Shown here: positions 8,712 to 16,377 of the stretch, in pieces
Numbering within the stretch: the first letter of the stretch is position 1
Layout of the letters: the number at the start of each line of letters is the position of its first letter
NCBI GenBank assembly: GCA_026002045.1
Contig: BOAV01000016.1
Coordinates: forward strand, 1 to 35,710
Length of the DNA stretch: 35,710 nucleotides
From: Spirochaetia bacterium
GTDB taxonomy: Bacteria; Spirochaetota; Spirochaetia; Treponematales; Breznakiellaceae
Direction of reading: 5' to 3'
The notes under the pieces: generated by a model
What the model was told of the DNA's origin: nothing
Database searches by the model: none
The model's input: only the letters and a program-made list of their open reading frames with translations
Translations under genes and position numbers: made by a program

Positions 8712-8872
8712 TGATTATTGTAGATACGTTTATTTTAAATGGAATAACCATACGGAGTACCATAGATTTAATAATTGCAGAAATAGCAATAGAAAATAAT
8801 CTGTCTATATTGCATGATGATAGTGATTTTACGTATATGGCAAAAGTAATTAAAGAAATAAAAATATATTAA
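8711..8872 (+). pseudogene. VapC-like PIN-domain toxin, internally deleted
   Basis: A 53-codon frame joins a VapC N-terminus (MIIVDTFILNG, with the first catalytic Asp at residue 5) directly to a VapC C-terminus (TIRSTIDLIIAEIAIEN, then LHDDSDF). Normal VapC is about 130 residues, so the middle, including the second acidic residue, is missing. With the truncated VapB in front, this is a dead type II toxin-antitoxin locus. It could in theory make a small peptide, but there is no sign of selection for that. Confidence 0.6.
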
Positions 8873-8891
8873 AATGAATCAGGTTGGTTAA

Positions 8892-10304
8892 TTATTTGCC
8901 TGTGTGCTCAATGGCCAGAAGCAACCCGAATACTGAGGCCGAATCCTGTGATTCAGCGTTAAAGCGGATTTCATTTTGCTCATACTGTACGTTTTCAGCG
9001 CTGATAAATGAGGGGCCCACTGCGCGGGCCGTCCGTTCGCTAAAGGAACCCTGAGCTTCCGCAAAGCGTGAACGTATACGATCAAGATCCAGGGCCTGTT
9101 TTGAAAAGAGGACAACCAGGTAATCGGTTCCCGGCTGGTCGTCCAGTTTTATCCAACGGCGTTCACCGGGCCAGGCAACGGCGCTTTCCGCATAGTCCAG
9201 TATGGGGGATGTTGTGTTATCCGCAGGGAAGATACGGCTGGTGTCTTTGCTTAATGAATCGGCGGCAAAGGCATACACATAGGATCGGGTACTGTTCCCA
9301 AGGATGAAGCGGAATTCCGTTCCCGAAGGCCAGGCTTTGTCTGTTTTATAAAAGCCTTCATCCGTAAGGTTTACCGCCATTGTTTCATCGGAATTGTACA
9401 GTTGTATGTCGGCAAAACCGGAATATTTTGCGCCGTCTTCAAAGGCAGCGAGGTTTTCGATCATCTCATAGGCTTCGCGGACAAAACGGGCAAAGTCTTC
9501 GTAATGTATCCAGATAAAACCGGCGTTGCCCCACTTTTTCCCCCAGCTGTTTTGAACTTCAAAACAGCCGCCGTCCATGTTGTCATCATAACCCACAACA
9601 CACATGGCGTGCCCGCCGTACCACATGCTGTTGTTTTCACGGGGCTGCCAGACATTTTTTGCATCAATAAATGAATTGGGGGTATTCATGCCGATGATGA
9701 CCGGTTTTCCCTCTGCCAGGCTTTTTTTTGTTTTTGAAATTTTTGTTGAATTTTTCGTATCATCAGCTTCCCTGCCGAACAGAATGACATAATCCGCGAT
9801 GGGATATTTTTTTTCTTCCGCATAGAGGGAAACATCAACCTTGCGGAAATCAGTTTTCCGTTCCGTGTCCACCATTCGTGCCGCGCCGGGGGTTTTAAAA
9901 AAATCCAGCGCCCAGGAAATCTGGGCGCCCTCCTGACACTCAGGATCATCGGTGATGTTTTTGTACACATAGGCCGGGGAAAAAACATTATCGGTTGTAC
10001 CGGTCCGGTCCCGGCGGTTTACTGCGATGGATTCGGAGATGGTGCGGGCCGCATAGGCGGAAGCCCAGGCAACGCAGCTGCCGTAATCGGTTTGGTCCCC
10101 CGGAAAGGGGGCGTATTGTTTCAGTGAAGCCTTTGCGGGCAGGGCGGTGTAGGCCCGGGATAAAAGCTCGGCCTTGCGGGGAAGCTTGTTGTAAACCTCC
10201 CCGTCAAGGATCGCGCCCCGTTTAAAATCCTGGGGGAAAAGCGGAAGCTGGAGCGCAAAGAAAAAGGCTCCCGCCAGCAGAATAAAACGGAATTTGCCCT
10301 GCAT
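8892..10304 (-). CDS. Exported papain-like cysteine protease (C1A)
   Basis: A 470-residue protein with an N-terminal signal peptide (hydrophobic FILLAGAFFFALQLPLF). The peptidase C1A triad is in order: Cys77 in GSCVAWASAYAA, His232 in GGHAMCVVGYDD, Asn252 in VQNSWGKKWGNAG. There is little room for a long propeptide before Cys77 (about 50 residues after the signal). The last 190 residues form an extra domain with no clear match; it has FRFILGNSTRSYVYAFAAD and YLVVLFSKQ, reminiscent of the DUF4384 surface modules of other exported proteases. The ATG lies 1 base after the stop of the upstream PPC-domain gene, so the two are translationally coupled. It likely acts in the periplasm or outside the cell. 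Confidence 0.88.
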   Translation of the reverse strand: MQGKFRFILLAGAFFFALQLPLFPQDFKRGAILDGEVYNKLPRKAELLSRAYTALPAKASLKQYAPFPGDQTDYGSCVAWASAYAARTISESIAVNRRDRTGTTDNVFSPAYVYKNITDDPECQEGAQISWALDFFKTPGAARMVDTERKTDFRKVDVSLYAEEKKYPIADYVILFGREADDTKNSTKISKTKKSLAEGKPVIIGMNTPNSFIDAKNVWQPRENNSMWYGGHAMCVVGYDDNMDGGCFEVQNSWGKKWGNAGFIWIHYEDFARFVREAYEMIENLAAFEDGAKYSGFADIQLYNSDETMAVNLTDEGFYKTDKAWPSGTEFRFILGNSTRSYVYAFAADSLSKDTSRIFPADNTTSPILDYAESAVAWPGERRWIKLDDQPGTDYLVVLFSKQALDLDRIRSRFAEAQGSFSERTARAVGPSFISAENVQYEQNEIRFNAESQDSASVFGLLLAIEHTGK

Positions 10305-10305
10305 A

Positions 10306-11883
10306 CTAATTGACTATTTTGGTTATCTGCAGGGTGTAACGGTTATCTTCCAAAGGATCATCATCGAGACAGGTTATTTTCAGATGATAGGTTCCCGGCT
10401 CAAGGCGCTCTTGTATGCGGGGGTTGTAAGTGCCTGCCGAATCATCATCTTCGGCGATAATATCGTAGTCCGCATCGTAGAGTTCCATGTAACTGTCCAA
10501 TTCATTATCGTACGACCGGATAACAATATAATAGTTAGCGGCCTCGGCAATAACGATACGCACCCAATCAATATCGTTTGAATCAGAAAAGGTACGTTCC
10601 TGGGCATTATCCCCTATGGTAATATCTTTGGCGTCGGACCTGCTGTTATCGTTTTCATAGGCGTCAGGAATGGGGGCAGGCCGCAGACTGGTACACAGGG
10701 TATAGCGTCCCGATCTTCCGTCCAGTTCACTTACCTTAATATAATAATCACCCTGATTTACGATGATATTTACCCTGGCATTCCCGCCGCTTCCCGAATC
10801 ATCATCCTCGGCGATTTCTTCATTTTCCTGATAGATGGTGATTATGGTATCCAGCCGGCTTTCTGTAAATACTGAAAGCTGTCCGCCATCGGGGCCTATG
10901 GTCACTTTGTACCAGTCAATATCCTGGGGGCTGCCAAAAACGGTCTCTGTCCGGCTATCGCTTGTAATAAGGGTAGCCTCTTCCCGGGTATCATTGGGTT
11001 CGTTGGTATCCTCCGGTATAGCTTCGATGACGGCTGTAAATCCGTATTGGCCTACATCGCTGCTATCAAGGCCTTTCACCCGTGCAATATAGGTTTTGCC
11101 TGCTTCAACGTTCCACTCGATCCTGGCATTAACACCTTCACCGCCGTCATCATTGCTTCTCAGTTCCGATGAGGAGCCGCTCTCGTACAGATACATATAG
11201 GTATCCATACTGCCTGAGGTTTCCAATATCAAAGTACCGACCCGGTCGGGGGTGATGCTGAACCAGTCGTTATCATTCTGGTCATGTATGGTACGGGCAA
11301 TTTCCGGCCCCCCAATAGTGACCGCAAGGGGGTTTTCCCTGCTGTCCGGTTCATAGCGGTCACGGCGTACGTTGGAAGATGATGAACCGGAAGTTTGAAT
11401 CAAGTCCGCGATAAAGTCGGTGACCGTAAGATCCGTATTCCATGAATTGATAAGGGTCTCATCAGCGGTTTTGACAAGCCGGGTATATACGCGGAGGGTC
11501 TCCCCCGCTTCAAGCAGGGAACCCCGCAGTACATAGGCCGCAGCAGCCTGGGGGTCCGCATCGGGGCTGATAATAGGGAGGGCTCCCCCGCCCGCAACAA
11601 GCGCCCCGGAAAGCTGCTGGGTCCAATAGGAACCAAGATCAGTTTCAGAATCATCAAAATAAAACCCGCCCACCCTGATCCGTGAATCCGGGGGGAGTTC
11701 CAGTAATTTAGGCCGTATGGACCGGGCCAGTTCCGCGACAGCCAGGTCCAGCTGATCCAGGGAAGAGGCTTCTCTTTCTGCGGAAACGCCGCTGGTTATA
11801 TCAGTCCCGGCCTGGGCGGAAACGGGCAGGGCAATACCGAAGGACAGGAGTACCACGGCAATATATAGCATAAAATGTTTCAT
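10306..11883 (-). CDS. Exported protein with FlgO/CsgG-like domain and three PPC domains
   Basis: 525 residues. A signal peptide ends near VSAQA (residue 24). Residues about 40-165 resemble the FlgO/CsgG N-terminal fold (AVAELARSI, SYWTQQLSGALV, AYVLRGSLLEAGETLRVYTRLV). Three bacterial pre-peptidase C-terminal (PPC) domains follow, each opening with an acidic motif (YEPDSRENP near 184, NEPNDTREE near 290, YENDNSRSD near 400). Each continues with DxDWxxI/V, a DTxxxLY-type strand and an acidic DDDSGxGxNAR-type loop. PPC domains normally sit at the end of secreted proteases; here the protease is the next gene, transcribed together. It may be a scaffold or targeting partner for that protease. The start has no Shine-Dalgarno but has TATGAT 6 bases upstream. 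Confidence 0.82.
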   Translation of the reverse strand: MKHFMLYIAVVLLSFGIALPVSAQAGTDITSGVSAEREASSLDQLDLAVAELARSIRPKLLELPPDSRIRVGGFYFDDSETDLGSYWTQQLSGALVAGGGALPIISPDADPQAAAAYVLRGSLLEAGETLRVYTRLVKTADETLINSWNTDLTVTDFIADLIQTSGSSSSNVRRDRYEPDSRENPLAVTIGGPEIARTIHDQNDNDWFSITPDRVGTLILETSGSMDTYMYLYESGSSSELRSNDDGGEGVNARIEWNVEAGKTYIARVKGLDSSDVGQYGFTAVIEAIPEDTNEPNDTREEATLITSDSRTETVFGSPQDIDWYKVTIGPDGGQLSVFTESRLDTIITIYQENEEIAEDDDSGSGGNARVNIIVNQGDYYIKVSELDGRSGRYTLCTSLRPAPIPDAYENDNSRSDAKDITIGDNAQERTFSDSNDIDWVRIVIAEAANYYIVIRSYDNELDSYMELYDADYDIIAEDDDSAGTYNPRIQERLEPGTYHLKITCLDDDPLEDNRYTLQITKIVN

Positions 11884-11889
11884 AATTGT

Positions 11890-11917
11890 ATCATAACAGG
11901 AGCCTTGAAGATGTGAA
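11890..11917 (-). promoter_or_regulatory. Promoter of the PPC/papain operon
   Basis: Minus strand: TTCACA (complement of 11912-11917, 5 of 6 to the -35 consensus), 16-base spacer, TATGAT (complement of 11890-11895, 5 of 6). The ATG of the PPC gene begins 6 bases after the -10, so the transcript should start at or next to the start codon. Confidence 0.55.
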
Positions 11918-11927
11918 AGGGGGGCAT

Positions 11928-13484
11928 ATGAAAAAAACCGGTTTACTGTTGTTTTTATTGCTGACCGCGGCGTTTTGTATGGCGCAGTCAGGGGGAAGGC
12001 GTTTTGCCCTTGTTATCGGCAACAGTACCTATGCCAGGGTAGAGGCCCTGATAAACCCCGCCAATGATGCTTCCGATGTTGCGGCCAAACTCCGCGCCCT
12101 GGGCTATCAGGTTGATCTGCGCCTCAATGCGGGAAATGCCGAAATCACCAGGGCCGTCACCGAATATACCCGGCTGCTTGCGGGCAATTCAGCCAACGAG
12201 GGCTTCTTCTGGTTTGCCGGCCACGGGGTTCAGATAAACGGTGAAAACTACCTTTTGCCCGTGGACATTGACGCCGATGATGACATCTCGGTGATGTACG
12301 GTTCCTATCCCCTGAACCGTCTCCTTGATTCCCTGGAACACAATGCCCAAAACAAAATAAATGTCGTGGTCATAGACGCGTGCCGGGACAATCCCTTTAA
12401 GAACAGACCCGGCGGCAGCCGCAGCCTTACCCGGGGCCTTGTTACCGTGGACCATGCGCCCCAGGATCTCTTTATGATGTTTTCTACCGCCCCAGGCGCC
12501 GTTGCGGCGGACGGCGAGAAGGGCAGGCGGAACAGCCCCTTTGCCGAAGCCTTTCTTAAATTTATGGATTCAACAGAGATACTGTCGGTGGTGGCTTCCC
12601 ATATTACCCGTGAAACCATGACCCTTACCGGGGGAAAACAGCGGCCTTTTCAAAACGGCAGCATTGTGAGCGAAGTGTATTATTCACTTAATCCCGCGTC
12701 AAATTCCGCAAGTTCCGCCGCTCCCACAAACTATTCCGCGGCCCCGGTCAGGGTTTCTCCGGTATCCCTTGCCCCTATCCCGGCGGGGACCTTTACCATG
12801 GGCAGCCCCGCTTCTGAAGCCTACCGTGACCGAGATGAGGTTCAGCACGAGGTTTCGCTGAAAAGTTTTTTAATGGAAGCCTATGAAGTTACCCAGAAAT
12901 CGTACCGTGAAATTATGGGAATTAACCCCAGTTCCTTTCAGGGTGATACGTTGCCGGTGGAACAGGTTTCCTGGTTTGACGCGGTCAATTACTGCAATAA
13001 ACGCAGTATTGCTGAGGGCCTTAATCCGGCCTATGTCATTAACGGAGAAAACGTAAGCTGGAACCGTTCCGCCAACGGATACCGGCTCCCCACAGAAGCG
13101 GAATGGGAATATGCCTGTCGGGCCGGAAGCTCCGCCCCCTTCAGTACCGGGAATACCATTTCCACCGGTCAGGCCAATTACAGGAGTACCGGCAACGTCT
13201 GGCAATATGAACAGCAGGGTTCTTTCCGGGAACGCACAAGCGCGGTGGGCAGCTTTCTCCCCAACACCTGGGGCCTTTATGACATGCACGGCAATGTCTA
13301 CGAATGGTGCTGGGACTGGTTCGGCGATTATCCTGATGCGCCGTCTACGGGTACTAAAAAAGTTATCCGGGGCGGCAGTTGGTATTACAGTGTTATCAAT
13401 ACACGGGCCGCCTACCGTGACTCCAGCGCCCCTGTTACAAGACAGAACACTATTGGTTTCAGGGTTACCAGAAATGGAGAATGA
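11928..13484 (+). CDS. Exported caspase (peptidase C14) fused to a formylglycine-generating-enzyme-like domain
   Basis: 518 residues from the ATG at 11928, chosen because AGGGGGG lies 3-4 bases upstream and a signal peptide (KKTGLLLFLLLTAAFCMAQ) follows at once. Caspase domain about residues 22-255: FALVIGNSTY, catalytic His99 in WFAGHGVQ, catalytic Cys152 in VVIDACRDNPF. A Ser/Ala/Pro linker follows. Residues about 280-516 form an FGE/SUMF1-like domain (IPAGTFTMGSP, YEVTQKSYREIMG, YRLPTEAEWEYACRAG, GLYDMHGNVYEWCWDW, VIRGGSW, GFRV). FGE-type folds often serve as binding modules rather than enzymes. Caspases of this class usually cut after Arg/Lys. The restriction-modification gene begins right after the stop. 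Confidence 0.9.
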   Translation: MKKTGLLLFLLLTAAFCMAQSGGRRFALVIGNSTYARVEALINPANDASDVAAKLRALGYQVDLRLNAGNAEITRAVTEYTRLLAGNSANEGFFWFAGHGVQINGENYLLPVDIDADDDISVMYGSYPLNRLLDSLEHNAQNKINVVVIDACRDNPFKNRPGGSRSLTRGLVTVDHAPQDLFMMFSTAPGAVAADGEKGRRNSPFAEAFLKFMDSTEILSVVASHITRETMTLTGGKQRPFQNGSIVSEVYYSLNPASNSASSAAPTNYSAAPVRVSPVSLAPIPAGTFTMGSPASEAYRDRDEVQHEVSLKSFLMEAYEVTQKSYREIMGINPSSFQGDTLPVEQVSWFDAVNYCNKRSIAEGLNPAYVINGENVSWNRSANGYRLPTEAEWEYACRAGSSAPFSTGNTISTGQANYRSTGNVWQYEQQGSFRERTSAVGSFLPNTWGLYDMHGNVYEWCWDWFGDYPDAPSTGTKKVIRGGSWYYSVINTRAAYRDSSAPVTRQNTIGFRVTRNGE

Positions 13485-13495
13485 AGGAATTAATC

Positions 13496-16327
13496 ATGCC
13501 CCTGTCATGGAACGAGATACGCAGTAGAGCCTCCGCCTTCATCCTTGAATGGAAGGACAGTAATACTGTCAGAGAGAAAGCTGAGGCTCAAACTTTTGAG
13601 ACCGAATTTCTTAAAATCTTCGGCGTAGACCGCAAGAAAGTTGCCCTCTTTGAACATGAAGTCCGCTTTGAAGGCGGCAATGACCGTGGTTACATCGACC
13701 TCTTTTGGCCAGGCCATATCATCATCGAAATGAAAACCCCCGGCAAGGATTTGAACAAAGCCTTTGAACAGGCCAAAGCCTACGCCTTAACATTGCCGCA
13801 AAAAGAGATACCCAAAGCCATACTCACCAGCGACTTTCTCAACTTTCAGTATTACGATCTTGAAGACAACTCGGAACGTGTCCGTTCCGTTTCGATTGAC
13901 AAGCGCGGCGATACCGCCGCGCAAGAAAGTGGTTATGTGAAAAAGTACGAATTCCCCCTTGAAGAATTAACCGCTTATCTGGAACTGTTCAGCAGCATTG
14001 CCGGATACACCACCGTTGAATTCAACCATTTTGATCCGGTGAACATCATCGCCGCGGAGCGCATGGGGAAACTGCACAACTACCTAAAAGCCTCCAATTA
14101 CGAAGGCCACCCACTTGAGATGTATCTGGTACGTTTACTGTTTTGTTTCTTTGCCGATGCGAGCGGCATCTTCCCGGAAAAAAATACCTTTACAAATTAC
14201 ATCGCCAACCGCACCAATACGGACGGTTCCGATCTTGCCATGCACCTGGGCCTTATCTTCGACACCCTCAACAAGCCGCCGGAGGCCCGGCTCAAAAATC
14301 TCGATGATGACCTGAAAAAATTTCCCTACGTCAACGGCGGCCTCTTTGCGGAACGCCTTGAAACCGCCGCCTTCGATTCAAAAACACGGGAAACCCTGCT
14401 CTGGTGCTGCGCCCTTGACTGGTCAAAAATTTCCCCCGCCATTTTCGGCGCAATGTTCCAAAGCGTAATGAACGACGACGAGCGTCACGACATCGGCGCC
14501 CATTACACCAGCGAAGACAACATCATGAAACTCATCCGGCCCCTGTTCCTTGACGACCTGCAAAACGAGCTGGACAAAATAAAAGCCCTCACCAGCGGCA
14601 TACGCAAACACCGCCTGCTGGAGTTTCACGATAAACTATGCCGCCTCAAATTTCTTGACCCCGCCTGCGGCTGCGGTAACTTCCTCGTTATCAGTTACCG
14701 TGAACTGCGAAAACTTGAAATGACCGTTATCAAAGAACTGCTGGGTTTTGAAAAGGGCCTTGGCATTGAAATGATGGTCCGGGTCAACGTGGACCAGTTC
14801 TACGGCATCGAGATAGAGGAGTTCCCCGCCCGCATCGCCCAGACCGCCATGTGGCTCATGGACCACCTCATGAACAACGAAGTATCCGGCATGTTCGGCG
14901 CCTATATCGTCCGCATCCCCCTCACCACTTCGCCGTCTATTACTATCGGAAACGCCCTCACCATTGATTGGGAAACCATCGTCCCCAGGGATGAGTTGAG
15001 TTATATTTTGGGGAATCCGCCGTTTTTGGGTTCACGGATTATGAGCAGGCAACAAAAAAGTGAAGTTGAATCGGTTTTTAACAGTATGAAATATTTTGGC
15101 GAACTTGATTATGTAACGTGCTGGTATTTAAAAGCGGCTCAATATATTCAGGGTACAAAAATAGAAGCCGCCTTTGTTTCAACAAATAGTATTTGCCAAG
15201 GTTTACAAGTCCCAATAATTTGGAAAGAACTTGTGAATAGATATGACATTAAAATCAATTTCGCGCATCAGACATTCAAATGGAGTAACGAGGCTCGCGG
15301 TAACGCCGCTGTTTATTGTGTGATTGTAGGATTTAGTCTCGAAGATAGAAAGAGTAAGAAATTATATCATTATGCGACTATTACCGGTAGTCCGGTAGAG
15401 GCTGTAGTAAATCGCATAAATCCATACTTGATAGATGCCGAAAGTATTTTTATTGAATCAAGGTCTGATCCAATTTGTAAAGTTCCGGGCATGAAATTTG
15501 GAAGCATGGCCGCAGATGGCGGGCAACTATTTTTTACCAAACAGGAAAAGGAAGAGTTTGTAAAAAAAGAACCCGGTGCTTTACCGTATTTTAGAAGAAT
15601 TATTGGATCGGAAGAATTTATAAACAATAAAGAGCGTTGGTGTTTATGGCTTCTTGATATTGAACCAAATGAACTCAGAAAATTAAAACTTGTTTTAGAA
15701 CGTGTTAATAATATTAAGGAGATACGATTAAAATCAGCAAGACCATTCTTGGCAGAAGTACCGCATTTATTTGCTCAAATAGCACAGCCTAAAAGCGGTA
15801 ATTATATAGTAATACCCAAAGTATCATCTGAAAGAAGAAACTATATACCTATGGGAATTATGTCTTACAAAACTATTGCCAGCGATCTTGTGTTTATAAT
15901 TCCCAATGCAACTATCTATCATTTTGGTGTTTTGACTTCGGCAATGCACATGGCATGGATGCGGTACGTTTGCGGCAGATTAAAAAGTGATTACCGGTAT
16001 TCAAAGGATATTGTCTACAACAATTTTCCTTGGCCGTTAGAAGCAACGGACAAGCAAAAGGAAGTGATTGAGACGGCGGCTCAAGCCATATTGGATGCCC
16101 GCGCCAATTTCCCCAATAGCAGTCTTGCCGATCTTTACGATCCTCTCACTATGCCCCCTGAATTGACAAAGGCCCATCAGAGGCTTGATAAGGCTGTGGA
16201 AAAGGCTTATGGGAAGAGCTTTGTAGATGATGCCGCACGGGTTGCGTATTTGTTTGAGCTTTATCAGAAGATGAGCGGGGAGTTGTTTGTCGGCGAGAAG
16301 AAGAAGGGGAGAGGGAAGGGGAAATAA
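13496..16327 (+). CDS. MmeI-like single-chain type II restriction-modification enzyme
   Basis: 943 residues. I chose ATG 13496 (MPLSWNEIRSRA, a typical start for this family) because AAGGA lies 7 bases upstream; ATG 13481 overlaps the caspase stop but has poor spacing to a ribosome-binding site. Order of parts: N-terminal nuclease domain with GYIDLFWPG then IIEMKTPGKD (PD-(D/E)xK type, about 65-85); helical linker; gamma N6-adenine methylase with DPACGCGNFL (AdoMet motif I, about 388) and NPPFLGSR (catalytic motif IV, about 507); target-recognition region; C-terminal helices. One protein both methylates and cuts. DNA from about 15,000 to 16,020, mainly the target-recognition part, is far more AT-rich than either side. 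A dispersed palindrome lies in the N-terminus (13556-13570). Confidence 0.88.
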   Translation: MPLSWNEIRSRASAFILEWKDSNTVREKAEAQTFETEFLKIFGVDRKKVALFEHEVRFEGGNDRGYIDLFWPGHIIIEMKTPGKDLNKAFEQAKAYALTLPQKEIPKAILTSDFLNFQYYDLEDNSERVRSVSIDKRGDTAAQESGYVKKYEFPLEELTAYLELFSSIAGYTTVEFNHFDPVNIIAAERMGKLHNYLKASNYEGHPLEMYLVRLLFCFFADASGIFPEKNTFTNYIANRTNTDGSDLAMHLGLIFDTLNKPPEARLKNLDDDLKKFPYVNGGLFAERLETAAFDSKTRETLLWCCALDWSKISPAIFGAMFQSVMNDDERHDIGAHYTSEDNIMKLIRPLFLDDLQNELDKIKALTSGIRKHRLLEFHDKLCRLKFLDPACGCGNFLVISYRELRKLEMTVIKELLGFEKGLGIEMMVRVNVDQFYGIEIEEFPARIAQTAMWLMDHLMNNEVSGMFGAYIVRIPLTTSPSITIGNALTIDWETIVPRDELSYILGNPPFLGSRIMSRQQKSEVESVFNSMKYFGELDYVTCWYLKAAQYIQGTKIEAAFVSTNSICQGLQVPIIWKELVNRYDIKINFAHQTFKWSNEARGNAAVYCVIVGFSLEDRKSKKLYHYATITGSPVEAVVNRINPYLIDAESIFIESRSDPICKVPGMKFGSMAADGGQLFFTKQEKEEFVKKEPGALPYFRRIIGSEEFINNKERWCLWLLDIEPNELRKLKLVLERVNNIKEIRLKSARPFLAEVPHLFAQIAQPKSGNYIVIPKVSSERRNYIPMGIMSYKTIASDLVFIIPNATIYHFGVLTSAMHMAWMRYVCGRLKSDYRYSKDIVYNNFPWPLEATDKQKEVIETAAQAILDARANFPNSSLADLYDPLTMPPELTKAHQRLDKAVEKAYGKSFVDDAARVAYLFELYQKMSGELFVGEKKKGRGKGK
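13556..13570. repeat. Dispersed palindromic repeat, copy in the restriction-modification gene
   Basis: GACAGTAATACTGTC, a perfect 15-base palindrome around a central A. It encodes DSNTV, the same peptide that the metH copy encodes. The surrounding protein (EWKDSNTVREKAEAQ) seems slightly longer here than I remember for relatives. Confidence 0.65.
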
Positions 16328-16329
16328 TG

Positions 16330-16358
16330 TTGACATTATTGTAGTTGTAGGGTATAAT
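16330..16358 (+). promoter_or_regulatory. Consensus sigma-70 promoter of the ATPase gene
   Basis: TTGACA at 16330-16335, exactly 17 bases, TATAAT at 16353-16358: a perfect match to the consensus. AGGAG at 16366-16370 lies 7 bases before the ATG at 16378. The promoter begins 2 bases after the stop of the restriction-modification gene, so the ATPase can be expressed strongly and on its own. Confidence 0.88.
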
Positions 16359-16377
16359 ATAGAGTAGGAGAAGCAAA

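Noticed and set aside
12766..13484. Diversity-generating retroelement target (variable FGE/C-type-lectin region)
   Set aside because: The C-terminal fold is of the right kind, but no reverse transcriptase, template repeat or accessory gene lies in the window, and the end is not rich in AAY codons.
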